This document shows, one piece after another, positions 48,697-59,855 of a stretch of 64,000 nt of DNA. The translations under genes and the position numbers were made by a program. The DNA is from Mycolicibacterium thermoresistibile (GTDB taxonomy: Bacteria > Actinomycetota > Actinomycetes > Mycobacteriales > Mycobacteriaceae), in NCBI RefSeq assembly GCF_900187065.1, contig NZ_LT906483.1, positions 4,650,001 through 4,714,000 on the forward strand, given 5' to 3'. Position 1 is the first letter of the stretch. Each line of letters starts with the position of its first letter. The notes under the pieces were generated by a model that worked only from the letters and a program-made list of their open reading frames with translations, was not told the DNA's origin and did no database searches.

Positions 48697-50871
48697 GTGA
48701 CCCAGTCCACCGCCGCCCGACGGCCGGCGTCCCCCGATCAGGCACAGATCTGGCCGGGTAAGGCCTACCCGCTCGGCGCCACCTATGACGGCTACGGCAC
48801 CAACTTCGCGGTGTTCAGCGAAGCCGCCGAACGGGTGGAGCTGTGCCTTTTCGACGACGACGGCGCGGGCGGTGTCCGGGAGACCCGGGTGCCGCTGCCG
48901 GAGGTCGACGCGTTCGTCTGGCACGGCTATGTGCCCAACGTCGTCCCCGGCCAGCACTACGGATACCGGGTGCACGGTCCGTACGATCCGGCCGCCGGGC
49001 ATCGCTGCAACCCCAACAAACTGCTGCTCGACCCGTACGCGAAGGCGCTGGACGGATCATTCGACTGGAATCAGTCGCTGTTCGGCTACGACTTCGGCGA
49101 CCCGGACAGCCGCAATGACGACGATTCGGCGCCGAGCATGCCCAAGTCGGTGGTGATCAATCCCTACTTCGACTGGGGCACCGACCGCCCGCCGGGTCAC
49201 GAGTACGCCGACACGGTGATCTACGAGGCGCACGTCAAAGGGCTCACCCAGACCCATCCCGATCTGCCCGAGGAACTGCGCGGCACGTATTCGGGGGTGG
49301 CGCACCCGGTGATCATCGACCACCTCACCGCGTTGGGCGTCAACGCCATCGAGTTGATGCCGGTCCACCATTTCGCCAACGACTCCACCCTGCTCGACAA
49401 GGGGTTGTCGAACTACTGGGGCTACAACACCATCGGCTTCTTCGCGCCGGACCCGAAATACAGCAGCAGCACCGCCCCGGGCGGGCAGGTGCAGGAGTTC
49501 AAGGCGATGGTGCGGGCGCTGCACGAGGCGGGCATCGAGGTGATCCTCGACGTGGTCTACAACCACACCGCGGAGGGCAACCACCTCGGGCCGACGCTGA
49601 GCTTCCGCGGGATCGACAACGCCGCCTACTACCGGCTCGTCGACGACGACAAGCGCTACTACATGGACTACACCGGCACCGGTAACAGCTTCAACGTCGG
49701 CAACCCGCACTCCCTGCAGCTGATCATGGATTCGCTGCGGTACTGGGTCACCGAGATGCACGTCGACGGGTTCCGGTTCGATCTGGCGTCGACGCTGGCA
49801 CGTGAGTTCTATGACGTGGATCGGCTGGCGACGTTCTTCGAACTGGTGCAACAGGATCCGACCGTCAGCCAGGTCAAGCTCATCGCCGAACCGTGGGATG
49901 TCGGGCCGGGCGGCTATCAGGTCGGCGGATTCCCGCCGCAGTGGACCGAGTGGAACGGCAAGTACCGCGACACCGTCCGCGATTACTGGCGCGGTGAACC
50001 GGCCACCCTCGACGAGCTCGCCTACCGGTTGACCGGGTCGGCCGATCTGTACGAGAACACCGCCCGCCGGCCGGTCGCGTCGATCAACTTCGTGACCGCC
50101 CACGACGGATTCACCCTGCGGGATCTGGTGTCCTACAACGAGAAACACAACGAGGCCAACGGCGAGGACAACAACGACGGGGAGAGCCACAACCGGTCCT
50201 GGAACTGCGGCGCCGAGGGGCCGACCGACGACCCGCAGGTCAACGCGCTGCGCGCCCGCCAGCAGCGCAACTTCCTGGCCACCCTGCTGCTGTCCCAGGG
50301 GGTGCCGATGCTCTGCCACGGCGACGAGCTGGGCCGCACCCAGCAGGGCAACAACAACGTCTACTGCCAGGACAATGAGCTGTCCTGGATCGACTGGTCC
50401 ACCGCGGACACCGAGTTGATCGAGTTCACCAGAACCGTCTCGGCGCTGCGCACCGCCCACCCGGTGTTCCGGCGCCGCCGGTTCTTCTCCGGCCGGCCGG
50501 TGCGCGGGCACGGCGGCGATCGGCTGCCCGACATCGCGTGGCTGGCGCCGGACGCCTCCGAGATGACCGACGAGGACTGGGAGTCCGGTTACGCCAAATC
50601 GATGGCGGTGTTCCTGAACGGTCAGGGCATCCCGGATCTGGATGTGCGGGGGCAGCGGGTCGTTGACGACTCGTTCCTGCTGTGCTTCAACGCGCACTTC
50701 GAGCCGATCGAGTTCACGCTACCGCCGCCCGATTTCGCCGGCTCCTGGCTCCGGGTGATCGACACCGCCGAACCCGCGGGCCCGGCCGCCGAGCCGCTCG
50801 ACGCCGGGGCACCGCTGTCGGTGGAGGGCCGCGCGGTCGTGGTACTCCAGGCCGTTCCGGCCGGCGACTGA
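48697..50871 (+). CDS. glgX: Glycogen-debranching enzyme
   Basis: 724 residues from GTG 48697 (TTG 48685 is in frame upstream). An N-terminal CBM48 (PLGATYDGYGTNFAVFSE) precedes a GH13 catalytic domain with DVVYNHTAEG, GFRFDLASTL (nucleophile Asp), LIAEPWDVG (acid Glu) and FVTAHDGF. Isoamylase-type enzyme that removes limit-dextrin branches of glycogen. It is like treX/glgX but no treY or treZ follows; the nearest trehalose genes are treS-mak at 52-55 kb. Confidence 0.94.
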   Translation: MTQSTAARRPASPDQAQIWPGKAYPLGATYDGYGTNFAVFSEAAERVELCLFDDDGAGGVRETRVPLPEVDAFVWHGYVPNVVPGQHYGYRVHGPYDPAAGHRCNPNKLLLDPYAKALDGSFDWNQSLFGYDFGDPDSRNDDDSAPSMPKSVVINPYFDWGTDRPPGHEYADTVIYEAHVKGLTQTHPDLPEELRGTYSGVAHPVIIDHLTALGVNAIELMPVHHFANDSTLLDKGLSNYWGYNTIGFFAPDPKYSSSTAPGGQVQEFKAMVRALHEAGIEVILDVVYNHTAEGNHLGPTLSFRGIDNAAYYRLVDDDKRYYMDYTGTGNSFNVGNPHSLQLIMDSLRYWVTEMHVDGFRFDLASTLAREFYDVDRLATFFELVQQDPTVSQVKLIAEPWDVGPGGYQVGGFPPQWTEWNGKYRDTVRDYWRGEPATLDELAYRLTGSADLYENTARRPVASINFVTAHDGFTLRDLVSYNEKHNEANGEDNNDGESHNRSWNCGAEGPTDDPQVNALRARQQRNFLATLLLSQGVPMLCHGDELGRTQQGNNNVYCQDNELSWIDWSTADTELIEFTRTVSALRTAHPVFRRRRFFSGRPVRGHGGDRLPDIAWLAPDASEMTDEDWESGYAKSMAVFLNGQGIPDLDVRGQRVVDDSFLLCFNAHFEPIEFTLPPPDFAGSWLRVIDTAEPAGPAAEPLDAGAPLSVEGRAVVVLQAVPAGD

Positions 50872-50890
50872 GCCCGCTCACCGGGTGGAT

Positions 50891-51154
50891 CTACTCCGCG
50901 AGCTCCTCGGCCACCGGGTCCGGGCGTTCGGCCGCCAGTTTCGCGTCGAGGGTCTCCTCCTCGAGATGGCCGTCGGCGGTGACGCCCGCGGCGCCGCTGG
51001 AATACCCGGAGCTCCACCGCTCGGGCGGGTCGACGACCTCGTCGCCGTCGTCGTTGCGCAGATCGTCGGAGTCCAGCGCCTCCATCGGGCGCAGGGTGTC
51101 GCCGGGCCCGCCGACGTCGTTCGCGCTCGCCGGATCCATCCCCTCGGGATTCAT
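50891..51154 (-). CDS. DUF5709-like small acidic protein
   Basis: 87 residues, highly acidic. MEALDSDDLRNDDGDEVVDPPERWSSG is a pattern I know from mycobacterial DUF5709-type proteins; LAAERPDPVAEELAE ends it. No signal, helix or active-site motif. ATG 51154 with GAGGAGG upstream. Convergent with glgX by 20 bp. Function unknown. Confidence 0.75.
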   Translation of the reverse strand: MNPEGMDPASANDVGGPGDTLRPMEALDSDDLRNDDGDEVVDPPERWSSGYSSGAAGVTADGHLEEETLDAKLAAERPDPVAEELAE

Positions 51155-51226
51155 GTGGCCTCCTCGCAGTCACGCTGTCGTCGCCCGCCGGTTGCCCCGC
51201 CCGAAGCACCGCTAAACGCCCCGCTC

Positions 51227-51247
51227 CGTACCGCGAGGTATGGTACG
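51227..51247. promoter_or_regulatory. Candidate operator upstream of the TetR gene
   Basis: CGTACC-N9-GGTACG has perfect 6-bp arms and contains the inner TACC-GCGA-GGTA. It lies between divergent genes (DUF5709 and TetR) and fits the size of a TetR operator. Weak evidence. Confidence 0.35.
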
Positions 51248-51259
51248 TTTGCTGGTATC

Positions 51260-51366
51260 GCAGCCGTGGCCGCCACACAGGTTGCTGAGATGTTCGAAGC
51301 ACCCCGGCCGGGCGGGCCGGTGTCGGCACCGATGAGCGGCGGTAGCCGACCGGCGGCCACGGCTGC
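51260..51366. repeat. 107-bp element bounded by 15-bp perfect inverted repeats
   Basis: GCAGCCGTGGCCGCC (51260-51274) is the exact reverse complement of 51352-51366. Between them lie smaller hairpins, for example GTCGGC...GCCGAC (about 51322-51350). It sits upstream of a TetR start and downstream of no gene end, so it is not a simple terminator. Could be a structured RNA, attenuator or tiny mobile element. Confidence 0.55.
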
Positions 51367-51419
51367 AATTCTTTGCTGAAATCCGCCGCGCCGGGGCGGT
51401 TGGCCGTATGCTCCCGCGC

Positions 51420-51974
51420 ATGGATCAGCCACCCGGCGGCCGGTTGTCGGTGGACGACTGGATTGCGGCCGGCTTCGCCGAGTTGGCCTCGGGTGGCCCC
51501 GACGCGCTGCGCATCTCCCGGCTGTGTGCGCGGCTCGGTGTCACCAAGGGCAGCTTCTACTGGCATTTCTCCGACGTCGCCGGTTACCGCGCCGCGCTGG
51601 TGCAGGCGTGGGCAGACGAGCGGGAGCAACGCGACGCCCGGGCCGCCGAGCCGGAGCACCTCGAACCCCGGGAGCGGCTGCGGCGGATGATGGAAACCCA
51701 GCTGGACTCGCGCCACTGGGCGGTGTCGCGGGTGATGCGGATCTGGGCGTTGACCGACGACGCGGTCGCCGCCAGCGTGCGCCGCAGCGACGAACGGGTG
51801 CTGCGCGCGGCCCGCCAGGCCCTGATCGACTCCGGCTTCGACATGGCCCAGGCACATCTGCGCGCGACGCTCGCGGTGGCCACCAACGCCGGGTTGTTGA
51901 TGATCGACGCCACCGCCCCCGACATCCCGAACGAGACCCGGGAACAGTTCCTGGACTTCATCTTCCGGCCGTGA
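51420..51974 (+). CDS. TetR-family regulator
   Basis: 184 residues with HTH about 10-55 (LSVDDWIAAGFAELASGG, LCARLGVTKGSFYWHFSD) and a helical ligand domain. ATG 51420. It faces the treS-mak operon (convergent with mak), so it may not regulate it; targets are unknown. Confidence 0.9.
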   Translation: MDQPPGGRLSVDDWIAAGFAELASGGPDALRISRLCARLGVTKGSFYWHFSDVAGYRAALVQAWADEREQRDARAAEPEHLEPRERLRRMMETQLDSRHWAVSRVMRIWALTDDAVAASVRRSDERVLRAARQALIDSGFDMAQAHLRATLAVATNAGLLMIDATAPDIPNETREQFLDFIFRP

Positions 51975-52025
51975 CACCGGTCGGGGATCCAGAGTCGGGG
52001 ACCCGGGGTCAGGGCCCGGGTCCGG

Positions 52026-53404
52026 TCAGGAGATGAGCCGGGCGATGGACTCGAGCGGGATCGGCACCCAGCTCGGGCGGTGCCGCGCCTCGTAGCCGGC
52101 TTCATACACCGCCTTGTCGAGCTCGTAGGCGGCCAGCAGTTCGGCGTGGTGCCGCGGGTCGTCCCCGGCCACGGCCGCGTAGCCGTCGCAGAACGCCGCG
52201 GTGTTGCGGTCCACCCACTCCCGCGCCCGCGCGGCGAGCTGTTTGTCGTGCTGCAGATCGTCGCCGCCCTGTTCGGCCAGCCGGTGGTAGGCGGCGTACT
52301 CATAGGACCGCAGCATCCCGGCCACGTCCCGCAGCGGTGAATCCGGCCGGCGCCGTTCGGACAGCGGATAACCCGGCTCGCCCTCGAAGTCGATGAGCAG
52401 CCAGCGTTCCGGGGTCCGCAGCACCTGTCCGAGATGCAGATCGCCGTGGATGCGCTGCACCGTGATGGTCTGTTCGGCCAGTTTGCGGTACCGCTCCTCG
52501 ATCAGCGCCGCGTAGGGCTGGAGCGCGGGCACGGTCTCGGTGGCCGCCGCCAGCCGCGCCAGCAGCGGCTCCACCGGGAACTCCGCGGTGCCGCGGCCCA
52601 GCTGCTCGGCCAGTGAACGGTGCACCGAGGCCACCGCCTCGCCGAGCCGGTAGGACTCCGCCGCGAAGTCGCCACCGACCTCGTCGGCGTACAGGTCCCC
52701 CTCCGCGTAGAGGTCGCGGGTGCTCGCCGTGGCCATGTCCCAACCCTCGGCCGAGTTGGCGGCGAACTCGGTGATCATACCCAATGCGTATGGGGCACCG
52801 TCGAATTCGATCTCATAGGCCGCCATGAGCCGGGCCACGTGGGGATTGCCGGCCCGGGCCAGCACCCGGTTCAGCTCGATGTCGGGGTGCACGCCGGGGG
52901 TGACCCGGCGGAACGACTTGAAGATCACCGCGTCCTCGCCGCCGTGCACATCCTCGTAGATGACGCTGGTGTTGCTCTGCTCGGCCGGTGAGACCCGCGG
53001 GCTGGCCTGCAGCGGCAGCGTCACCCCGGGTTCCTTGTCGAAGCGCACCGCGCCGACGGTGGCGGACCGCTCGAACAGTTCCAGCAGGTGCCTGGCGGCG
53101 GCGGGATCGTAGAGCGCGTCGTAGGCGGTGCGGTCACCGGCGCTGCCGATCGTCGCGACCGCGCTGTACTCCTCGATCGGTCCGCCGCCGTGTCCACGGT
53201 CCGGTCCGCCCTGTGGGCCGTCGGCGTGCCAGCTGACGATGATCTGGTATTTCTCGGCGGACCCGTCGCGGTAGTCCACGTCGAGCAGCACCAGGTCCAT
53301 GTCCTCAGACAACGCGATGACCGTCGCCGGTTCGGCGGTGACCAGCTCGCGGCTGCGCCCGGCGTACCAGCGCTGATGCGGTAGCCAGTCCTTGAACGGC
53401 AGAT

Positions 53405-53408
<4 letters not shown>
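52026..53408 (-). CDS. mak: Maltokinase
   Basis: 460 residues. Uses ATP to phosphorylate maltose to maltose-1-phosphate for GlgE. N-terminal FKDWLPHQRWYAGRSREL is the cap, and RIHGDLHLGQVLRT with LIDFEGEPGYPL carries the kinase catalytic loop and Mg2+ Asp. C-terminal helical kinase lobe. ATG 53408 overlaps the treS stop (ATGA), so the two are coupled in the TreS-Mak alpha-glucan pathway. Confidence 0.95.
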
Positions 53409-55216
<1,808 letters not shown>

Positions 55217-55577
55217 CAGCTTCAAAACTACCCACGCCCGGCGGATCCAATCGCGAAGATCAACCGCGCGAACGGGTCCCGGGCGGCCACCTGATCCCCG
55301 GGTATGACGATCCGGCAAATTTCTTCGCGGTTTTGCTCCGGCATGATCATCGGAGGCATTTAATGTTCTCAGCCGGGGTGGGCAGCGAAGCTGCGACCGG
55401 ACGGCGTCCGGGTCGTCGCGGCAGAGGGGGACGCAACGAGCCGGACGCCGACCTCACAGTTAATAACTCACAGTCGATGACCGGCGGTTGAATCGGCCGC
55501 GCGGACGCGTTAACGTTTCCGCGTCCTTGATCTTGTCCCGGGCCGGGCGGATGCCGGCCCGCTGGAACGATCACCCT
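55217..55577. other. Intergenic region between treS and the HTH gene
   Basis: 361 bp with the treS and rightward promoters. It includes GGACGCG-N10-CGCGTCC (55503-55526), a hairpin or operator 51 bp upstream of the HTH gene start, and near-repeats of CTCACAGT about 55455-55480. A/T-rich at 55312-55370. No gene seen. Confidence 0.4.
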
Positions 55578-56060
55578 GTGGATTCGACGAATCGAGTGCC
55601 TGTGGCTGAGTCTGTGCCCAATGATGGTGAAGCTCCTGTAATCGTCGGTATGGCCGATGCGGCGATGCACATGTACGCCGCAGCCATCGACGCTCTGCCC
55701 GACCCCGCCGATCCGGAGTATCCCGAGCAGGTGGGCGTGGTGCTGGCCGGCCTGCGCAAGTTGCAGGGCGCCCTGGCTCAGGCGGCCACCCGCAGCCGGA
55801 CCAACCCCTCGGTGATCGTGGCGTTGAGCGCGGTGCGCAACCGTTACGACGAGGTCATGGCCGCCGCCGCCAACGGACCGAACGCCACCCTGGGCCAGCG
55901 TCTCTACATCGCCCGGCAGCGCGCCAAACTGTCCATCCCGGAGGCGGCCAACGGCATCGGGCTGCGTCCCGACATCATCGCGGCGGTCGAGGCCGAGGAG
56001 ATTCCGACCGAGGGCGAAGAGATCAAGATCAAAGATCTCATCGCCGCCCTCGGCGGCTGA
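55578..56060 (+). CDS. XRE-type helix-turn-helix protein
   Basis: 160 residues from GTG 55578. Central helices MHMYAAAIDALPDPADPEYPEQVG, then LYIARQRAKLSIPEAANGIGLRPDIIAAVEAEE is an XRE-type helix-turn-helix (about 120-150). I recall it as a mycobacterial conserved DNA-binding protein, role unknown. Start position is uncertain (ATG 55650 is later in frame). Confidence 0.65.
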   Translation: MDSTNRVPVAESVPNDGEAPVIVGMADAAMHMYAAAIDALPDPADPEYPEQVGVVLAGLRKLQGALAQAATRSRTNPSVIVALSAVRNRYDEVMAAAANGPNATLGQRLYIARQRAKLSIPEAANGIGLRPDIIAAVEAEEIPTEGEEIKIKDLIAALGG

Positions 56061-56078
56061 TCGGGCCGGGCGATCCGG

Positions 56079-57746
56079 TCAGGGCAGGAACCGCTGCGCG
56101 GCGTTCACCCGCACCATCCGTTCGGCGCTGGCCTGCCGGTATCCGATGATCGCGCCGCCGACCGTCATCAGCACCAGCCCGGCCACCCCGGGCAGGGCCA
56201 CCGCGGCGATCTCGCCGCTGCGCGCCGACCGCAGATACTGCGGATAGCCGAGCCGGTGCAGGTCGGCCCGGACGGTTCCGGGCGGCACCGGTGCCGGAAG
56301 TGCCGGGGTGGGGCCGCGGCCCGGGGCCGGCACCGGGTTCGCCGCGCCGCCGGCACCCGGAGAAGACGGCGCACCGCCCGGGCGACCGGGCACCGGGCCG
56401 GCCGGCGGTCCCAGCGGTGGCGCGGCGGCGGGCGGAGGGGACGCGACCGGAGGAACGGTCGGCAGTATGGGCCGCACCGAGGCGGGCGGCACCGCCCGCG
56501 GGACCGGCAGCAACGGCGCCTGGATCGGCTGCGGCTCGCCCGGGGCGCGGCCGCCGCCCCCGCCCGGGGCGTTGACGACCGGGCCGCCGACGTCGATCAC
56601 CGGCGGCTCGTCGGGCGGTGTCTCGGCGATCGGCAGATCCGGCGGAGCGGCCGGCGGTGGAACGGAACCGACCCTGGGCAATGGCGCGGCACCGAGCCCG
56701 GGCGGGCGGCCGTCGACCACCGTGGGGGCCTCCTCCTGTCCGGGCGACGGGACCGGCCGGGGTGCCGGCAGGCCTTCACCGGGTCCGTCGTCGGGATTCT
56801 CGTCCGCGCCTTGATACGTGCCCTCGTTCACCCCGGGCTGCGCCTCGGCGGGGCCGGTCTGTTCTCCTGGGCCGCTCTGTTCTCCGGGTGCGGGTCCGGG
56901 TTCGGGGTCCGGCCCGGCCGCCGCGCCCGCCATCGGATCGGACTGCAGCGCGCCGCGCACCGTCGACCCGGTCGACACCCCGATGCGCACGGTGTTGACC
57001 ACCATGCCCCGGGTGAAGGGTGAATCGCCGGTCCCGCCGCCGCGGTGGCGCAGCACCTGGGGCACCGTGAGGAACAATGTGGCGCCGCGGCCGCGTACCG
57101 CGGCGACACCCGGATTGCCGGCGCCGCGCGCACCGGAACCGGGTTCGCCGGTGTTCGGCCGGGCAGCCGGCCCATCGGATCCACCGGCGCCGGCCCCGGT
57201 CCCGGCCGCCGTCGCAGCCGCCACGGCCGACCCGGTGTTCGCTCCCGCCGTGGACGGTCTGCGCACCCCCCACCGGCCGCGTTCGGAATCCGCGCCGGAG
57301 ATCCGCACCTGCTGCGCGCCGATCCGGACCGCGATGCCGTTCGAGCCGACCTCGACGCTGCCGCGCGAACGCGACCCGACACCGTCGGCACGTGGCGTCC
57401 CGGGTCGGCCGCCGGCCCGGGTACCGCCGGGCTGGGCATCGGCAGTGGTCGCGGCCGTCCCGATCGGGCCGCGGCCGGCACCGAACCGCACCGGGGAGCC
57501 GTTCCGTCGAGCGTCGGCAGTCCGCGGGGACCCGGCCTGCGAGGACCCGGCCCGTGCGGACCCGGCCTGTGCGGATGCTGCCGGCGTGGCCGACTGGCTG
57601 GACCGGCCGGCACCGGAGTCACCGGAGTCGTCGTCGCCGGGTTGCGCACCAGCGACCGGGGCGGTGGCCTGTGCCAACCACACCCCTCCGGCGATCAGAC
57701 CGGCATAGCCGACGATCCGCCATGCCGTTGCCGACACGATGACCAC
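56079..57746 (-). CDS. Proline/glycine-rich exported, C-terminally anchored protein
   Basis: About 555 residues. N-terminal signal-like segment (IVGYAGLIAGGVWLAQATAPVAGA, near 11-34), a long low-complexity region rich in Ala, Gly, Pro and Ser, a globular patch with GNPGVAAVRGRGATLFL, then a C-terminal helix (about 525-545, VAGLVLMTVGGAIIGY). Likely a cell-envelope protein. It is antisense to several spurious frames. GTG 57746, or GTG 57737 with GGGGAG. Confidence 0.6.
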   Translation of the reverse strand: MVIVSATAWRIVGYAGLIAGGVWLAQATAPVAGAQPGDDDSGDSGAGRSSQSATPAASAQAGSARAGSSQAGSPRTADARRNGSPVRFGAGRGPIGTAATTADAQPGGTRAGGRPGTPRADGVGSRSRGSVEVGSNGIAVRIGAQQVRISGADSERGRWGVRRPSTAGANTGSAVAAATAAGTGAGAGGSDGPAARPNTGEPGSGARGAGNPGVAAVRGRGATLFLTVPQVLRHRGGGTGDSPFTRGMVVNTVRIGVSTGSTVRGALQSDPMAGAAAGPDPEPGPAPGEQSGPGEQTGPAEAQPGVNEGTYQGADENPDDGPGEGLPAPRPVPSPGQEEAPTVVDGRPPGLGAAPLPRVGSVPPPAAPPDLPIAETPPDEPPVIDVGGPVVNAPGGGGGRAPGEPQPIQAPLLPVPRAVPPASVRPILPTVPPVASPPPAAAPPLGPPAGPVPGRPGGAPSSPGAGGAANPVPAPGRGPTPALPAPVPPGTVRADLHRLGYPQYLRSARSGEIAAVALPGVAGLVLMTVGGAIIGYRQASAERMVRVNAAQRFLP

Positions 57747-57836
57747 TCCCCGTTGTCGAGGTTCTCCCCGCGAATATGTTCTGGGATTGTTTCACCATTG
57801 GCAATTCCGCATCCGAGCTTTCGGGAGGACAACACA

Positions 57837-58649
57837 GTGACGGTCCGTGACCACGGCGACCCGGGCGACGCCCCGACGATTCCGCCTCCCCTGCAACCCC
57901 CGCGGAACCCGGCCCGCCCGTCGGCCGCCGAGGAAGCGCGCACCATCGTGGCGTCGACCAACACCGCGACGCTTGCCACGTTGACCGCCGACGGTGACCC
58001 CTGGGCGTCGTTCGTGACCTACGGCGACCTGGACGGCGCACCGGTGCTGTGTGTGTCCGATCTCGCCGAACACGGCCGCAACCTGGACGCCGACCCACGC
58101 GCCAGCATCGCGATCGTCGCCCCGGACGACGCCGGCGCGCAGACCGACCCACTGGCCCGCGCCCGGGTGACGTTGGCCGGGGTGGCCGAACGTCCCACCG
58201 GCGCCGAACTGACCGCTGCCCGGGAGGCGCACCTCAACGCCGTCGCCGCGGCCAGGTTCTACATCGACTACAGCGATTTCACGGTGTGGCTGCTGCGTGT
58301 GCACCGGGTCCGCTGGGTGGGCGGGTACGGCCGGATGGATTCGGCCACCGGCGCCGACTACGCCGCCGCCGAACCGGATCCGGTGCGGCCCCGGGCGGCC
58401 CGGGCGGTGGCCCACCTCAACGACGACCACGCCGACGCGCTGACCGCGATGGCCCGGGTGCTCGGCGGTTACCCGGACACCCGGTCGGCGGTCTGCACCG
58501 GCGCCGACCGCTACGGCCTGGATCTCCGGGTGGACACCGAACGCGGGGTGGCCCACACCCGGGTCGGTTATCCGGCCCCGCTGCGATCGATCGATGAATT
58601 GCGTTCGGCTGCAGTCGAGTTGACCCGTATGGCCCGCGAGGGCGCCTGA
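57837..58649 (+). CDS. HugZ-like FMN-binding split-barrel protein with DUF2470
   Basis: 270 residues. N-terminal split barrel (ARTIVASTNTATLATL, DPWASFVTYGDLDGAPVLCVS) and a C-terminal DUF2470 domain (HLNDDHADALTAMARVLGG). Such proteins bind heme or flavin; HugZ degrades heme in Campylobacter and Helicobacter. GTG 57837 with GGGAGG upstream. The role here is by family only. Confidence 0.8.
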   Translation: MTVRDHGDPGDAPTIPPPLQPPRNPARPSAAEEARTIVASTNTATLATLTADGDPWASFVTYGDLDGAPVLCVSDLAEHGRNLDADPRASIAIVAPDDAGAQTDPLARARVTLAGVAERPTGAELTAAREAHLNAVAAARFYIDYSDFTVWLLRVHRVRWVGGYGRMDSATGADYAAAEPDPVRPRAARAVAHLNDDHADALTAMARVLGGYPDTRSAVCTGADRYGLDLRVDTERGVAHTRVGYPAPLRSIDELRSAAVELTRMAREGA

Positions 58650-58702
58650 CCTCCCGGCGGCCGGGACCCGGCAGGCCGGGCCCCTGCCATACGATCACCG
58701 GT

Positions 58703-59293
58703 ATGACTGCCGCGCCCGACCGTCCGGCCTCCTGGCAGGAGGCCTTCGAGTTGATCCGCACCCGCGGGTATGAACGACGCGCCGAACCGTTCCGGCTCGC
58801 CAGCGGTCAACTCAGCCACGACTACATCGACGGCAAGTACGCCGTGGACACCGGCACCCGGCTGGAACTGGTCAGCCGGGCGGTCGTGGAACTGGCCGCC
58901 GCGCACGACATCGAGTTCGACGCGGTGGGCGGCCTGACGATGGGTGCCGATCCGCTGGCGCACGGCATCGCGATCGTCACCGGCAAGGCCTGGTTCTCGG
59001 TCCGCAAGGAACAGAAGTCCCGAGGCCGCGAACAGTGGATCGAGGGCACCCGGTTGGCCCCCGGCACCCGGGTGCTGCTGGTCGACGACGTGATCAGCAC
59101 CGGCGGTTCGACGCTGCAGGCCTACGAGCGGGTGACCGAGGCGGGCGCGGTCGTCACCGGGGTGATCCCGATGGTCGACCGCGGCGATTCGGCCGCGCGC
59201 CTGTTCGCCGAGCGCGGCGTTCCCTTCGTCGCCCTGGTCACCTACCGGGATCTCGGTATCGAACCGGTGCAGGCGGTCGACCCGGCGACCTAG
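58703..59293 (+). CDS. pyrE: Orotate phosphoribosyltransferase family protein
   Basis: 196 residues. LVDDVISTGGSTLQAYE is the PRPP-binding loop (VLLVDDVISTGGS), and SVRKEQKSRGREQWIEG contains the flexible catalytic loop. Converts orotate and PRPP to OMP in pyrimidine synthesis. ATG 58703. It is 10 bp from the next gene, so likely co-transcribed. A pyrE paralogue elsewhere is possible. Confidence 0.85.
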   Translation: MTAAPDRPASWQEAFELIRTRGYERRAEPFRLASGQLSHDYIDGKYAVDTGTRLELVSRAVVELAAAHDIEFDAVGGLTMGADPLAHGIAIVTGKAWFSVRKEQKSRGREQWIEGTRLAPGTRVLLVDDVISTGGSTLQAYERVTEAGAVVTGVIPMVDRGDSAARLFAERGVPFVALVTYRDLGIEPVQAVDPAT

Positions 59294-59303
59294 GCTGGCT
59301 GCC

Positions 59304-59756
59304 ATGGCCCCCGGCAATCCCAGCGGAGTCCCCTCCAGCGGGCCCGACCCGCACGGGTTCGACCCCGAGGCGATGTTCGCCGCCGCGCCGGTGGCGGCCC
59401 TGGCGACGGTCGGGTCCGACGGTCAGCCCCACCTGGTCCCGGTGGTCTTCGCCGTGCACGGCGGCGCCGTCTACACCGCGGTCGACGCCAAGCCCAAGAC
59501 CACCCAGCGGTTGCGGCGGCTGGTCAACATCGAGGCCAATCCGCGGGTGAGCCTGCTCGTCGACCACTACACCGAGGACTGGACCCAGCTGTGGTGGGTG
59601 CGCGCCGACGGTATCGCGACCATCCACCGCAGCGGTGAGCAGATGGCCACCGGCTACGCGCTGTTGCGCCGCAAATACCCGCAGTACCAACGCATCACGC
59701 TGGACGGCCCGGTCGTCGCCGTGGAGATCCGGCACTGGTCGTCCTGGCACGCCTGA
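59304..59756 (+). CDS. PPOX-class F420-dependent oxidoreductase (Rv0121c-like)
   Basis: 150 residues with a split-barrel fold: AALATVGSDGQPHLVPVVFAV, KTTQRLRRLVNIEANPRVSLLVDHY, WVRADGIATI. TIGR03668-type F420-dependent protein. From memory it neighbours fusA2 in M. tuberculosis (Rv0121c-Rv0120c) as here. Substrate unknown. Confidence 0.88.
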   Translation: MAPGNPSGVPSSGPDPHGFDPEAMFAAAPVAALATVGSDGQPHLVPVVFAVHGGAVYTAVDAKPKTTQRLRRLVNIEANPRVSLLVDHYTEDWTQLWWVRADGIATIHRSGEQMATGYALLRRKYPQYQRITLDGPVVAVEIRHWSSWHA

Positions 59757-59855
59757 TCCGCGCCCTTGTGCTCTGCGTCACATCGAGGAATGGTTGATTC
59801 GTGCGGCGCGTGAGGGCCCGCACCGCACCGGCTGCGCGAGGCGAGGGAGAATGCC

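Noticed and set aside
56256..57742. Several 200-500-residue frames opposite the proline-rich gene
   Set aside because: Low-complexity DNA keeps most frames open; only the minus-strand frame has a signal-like start and a C-terminal membrane helix.
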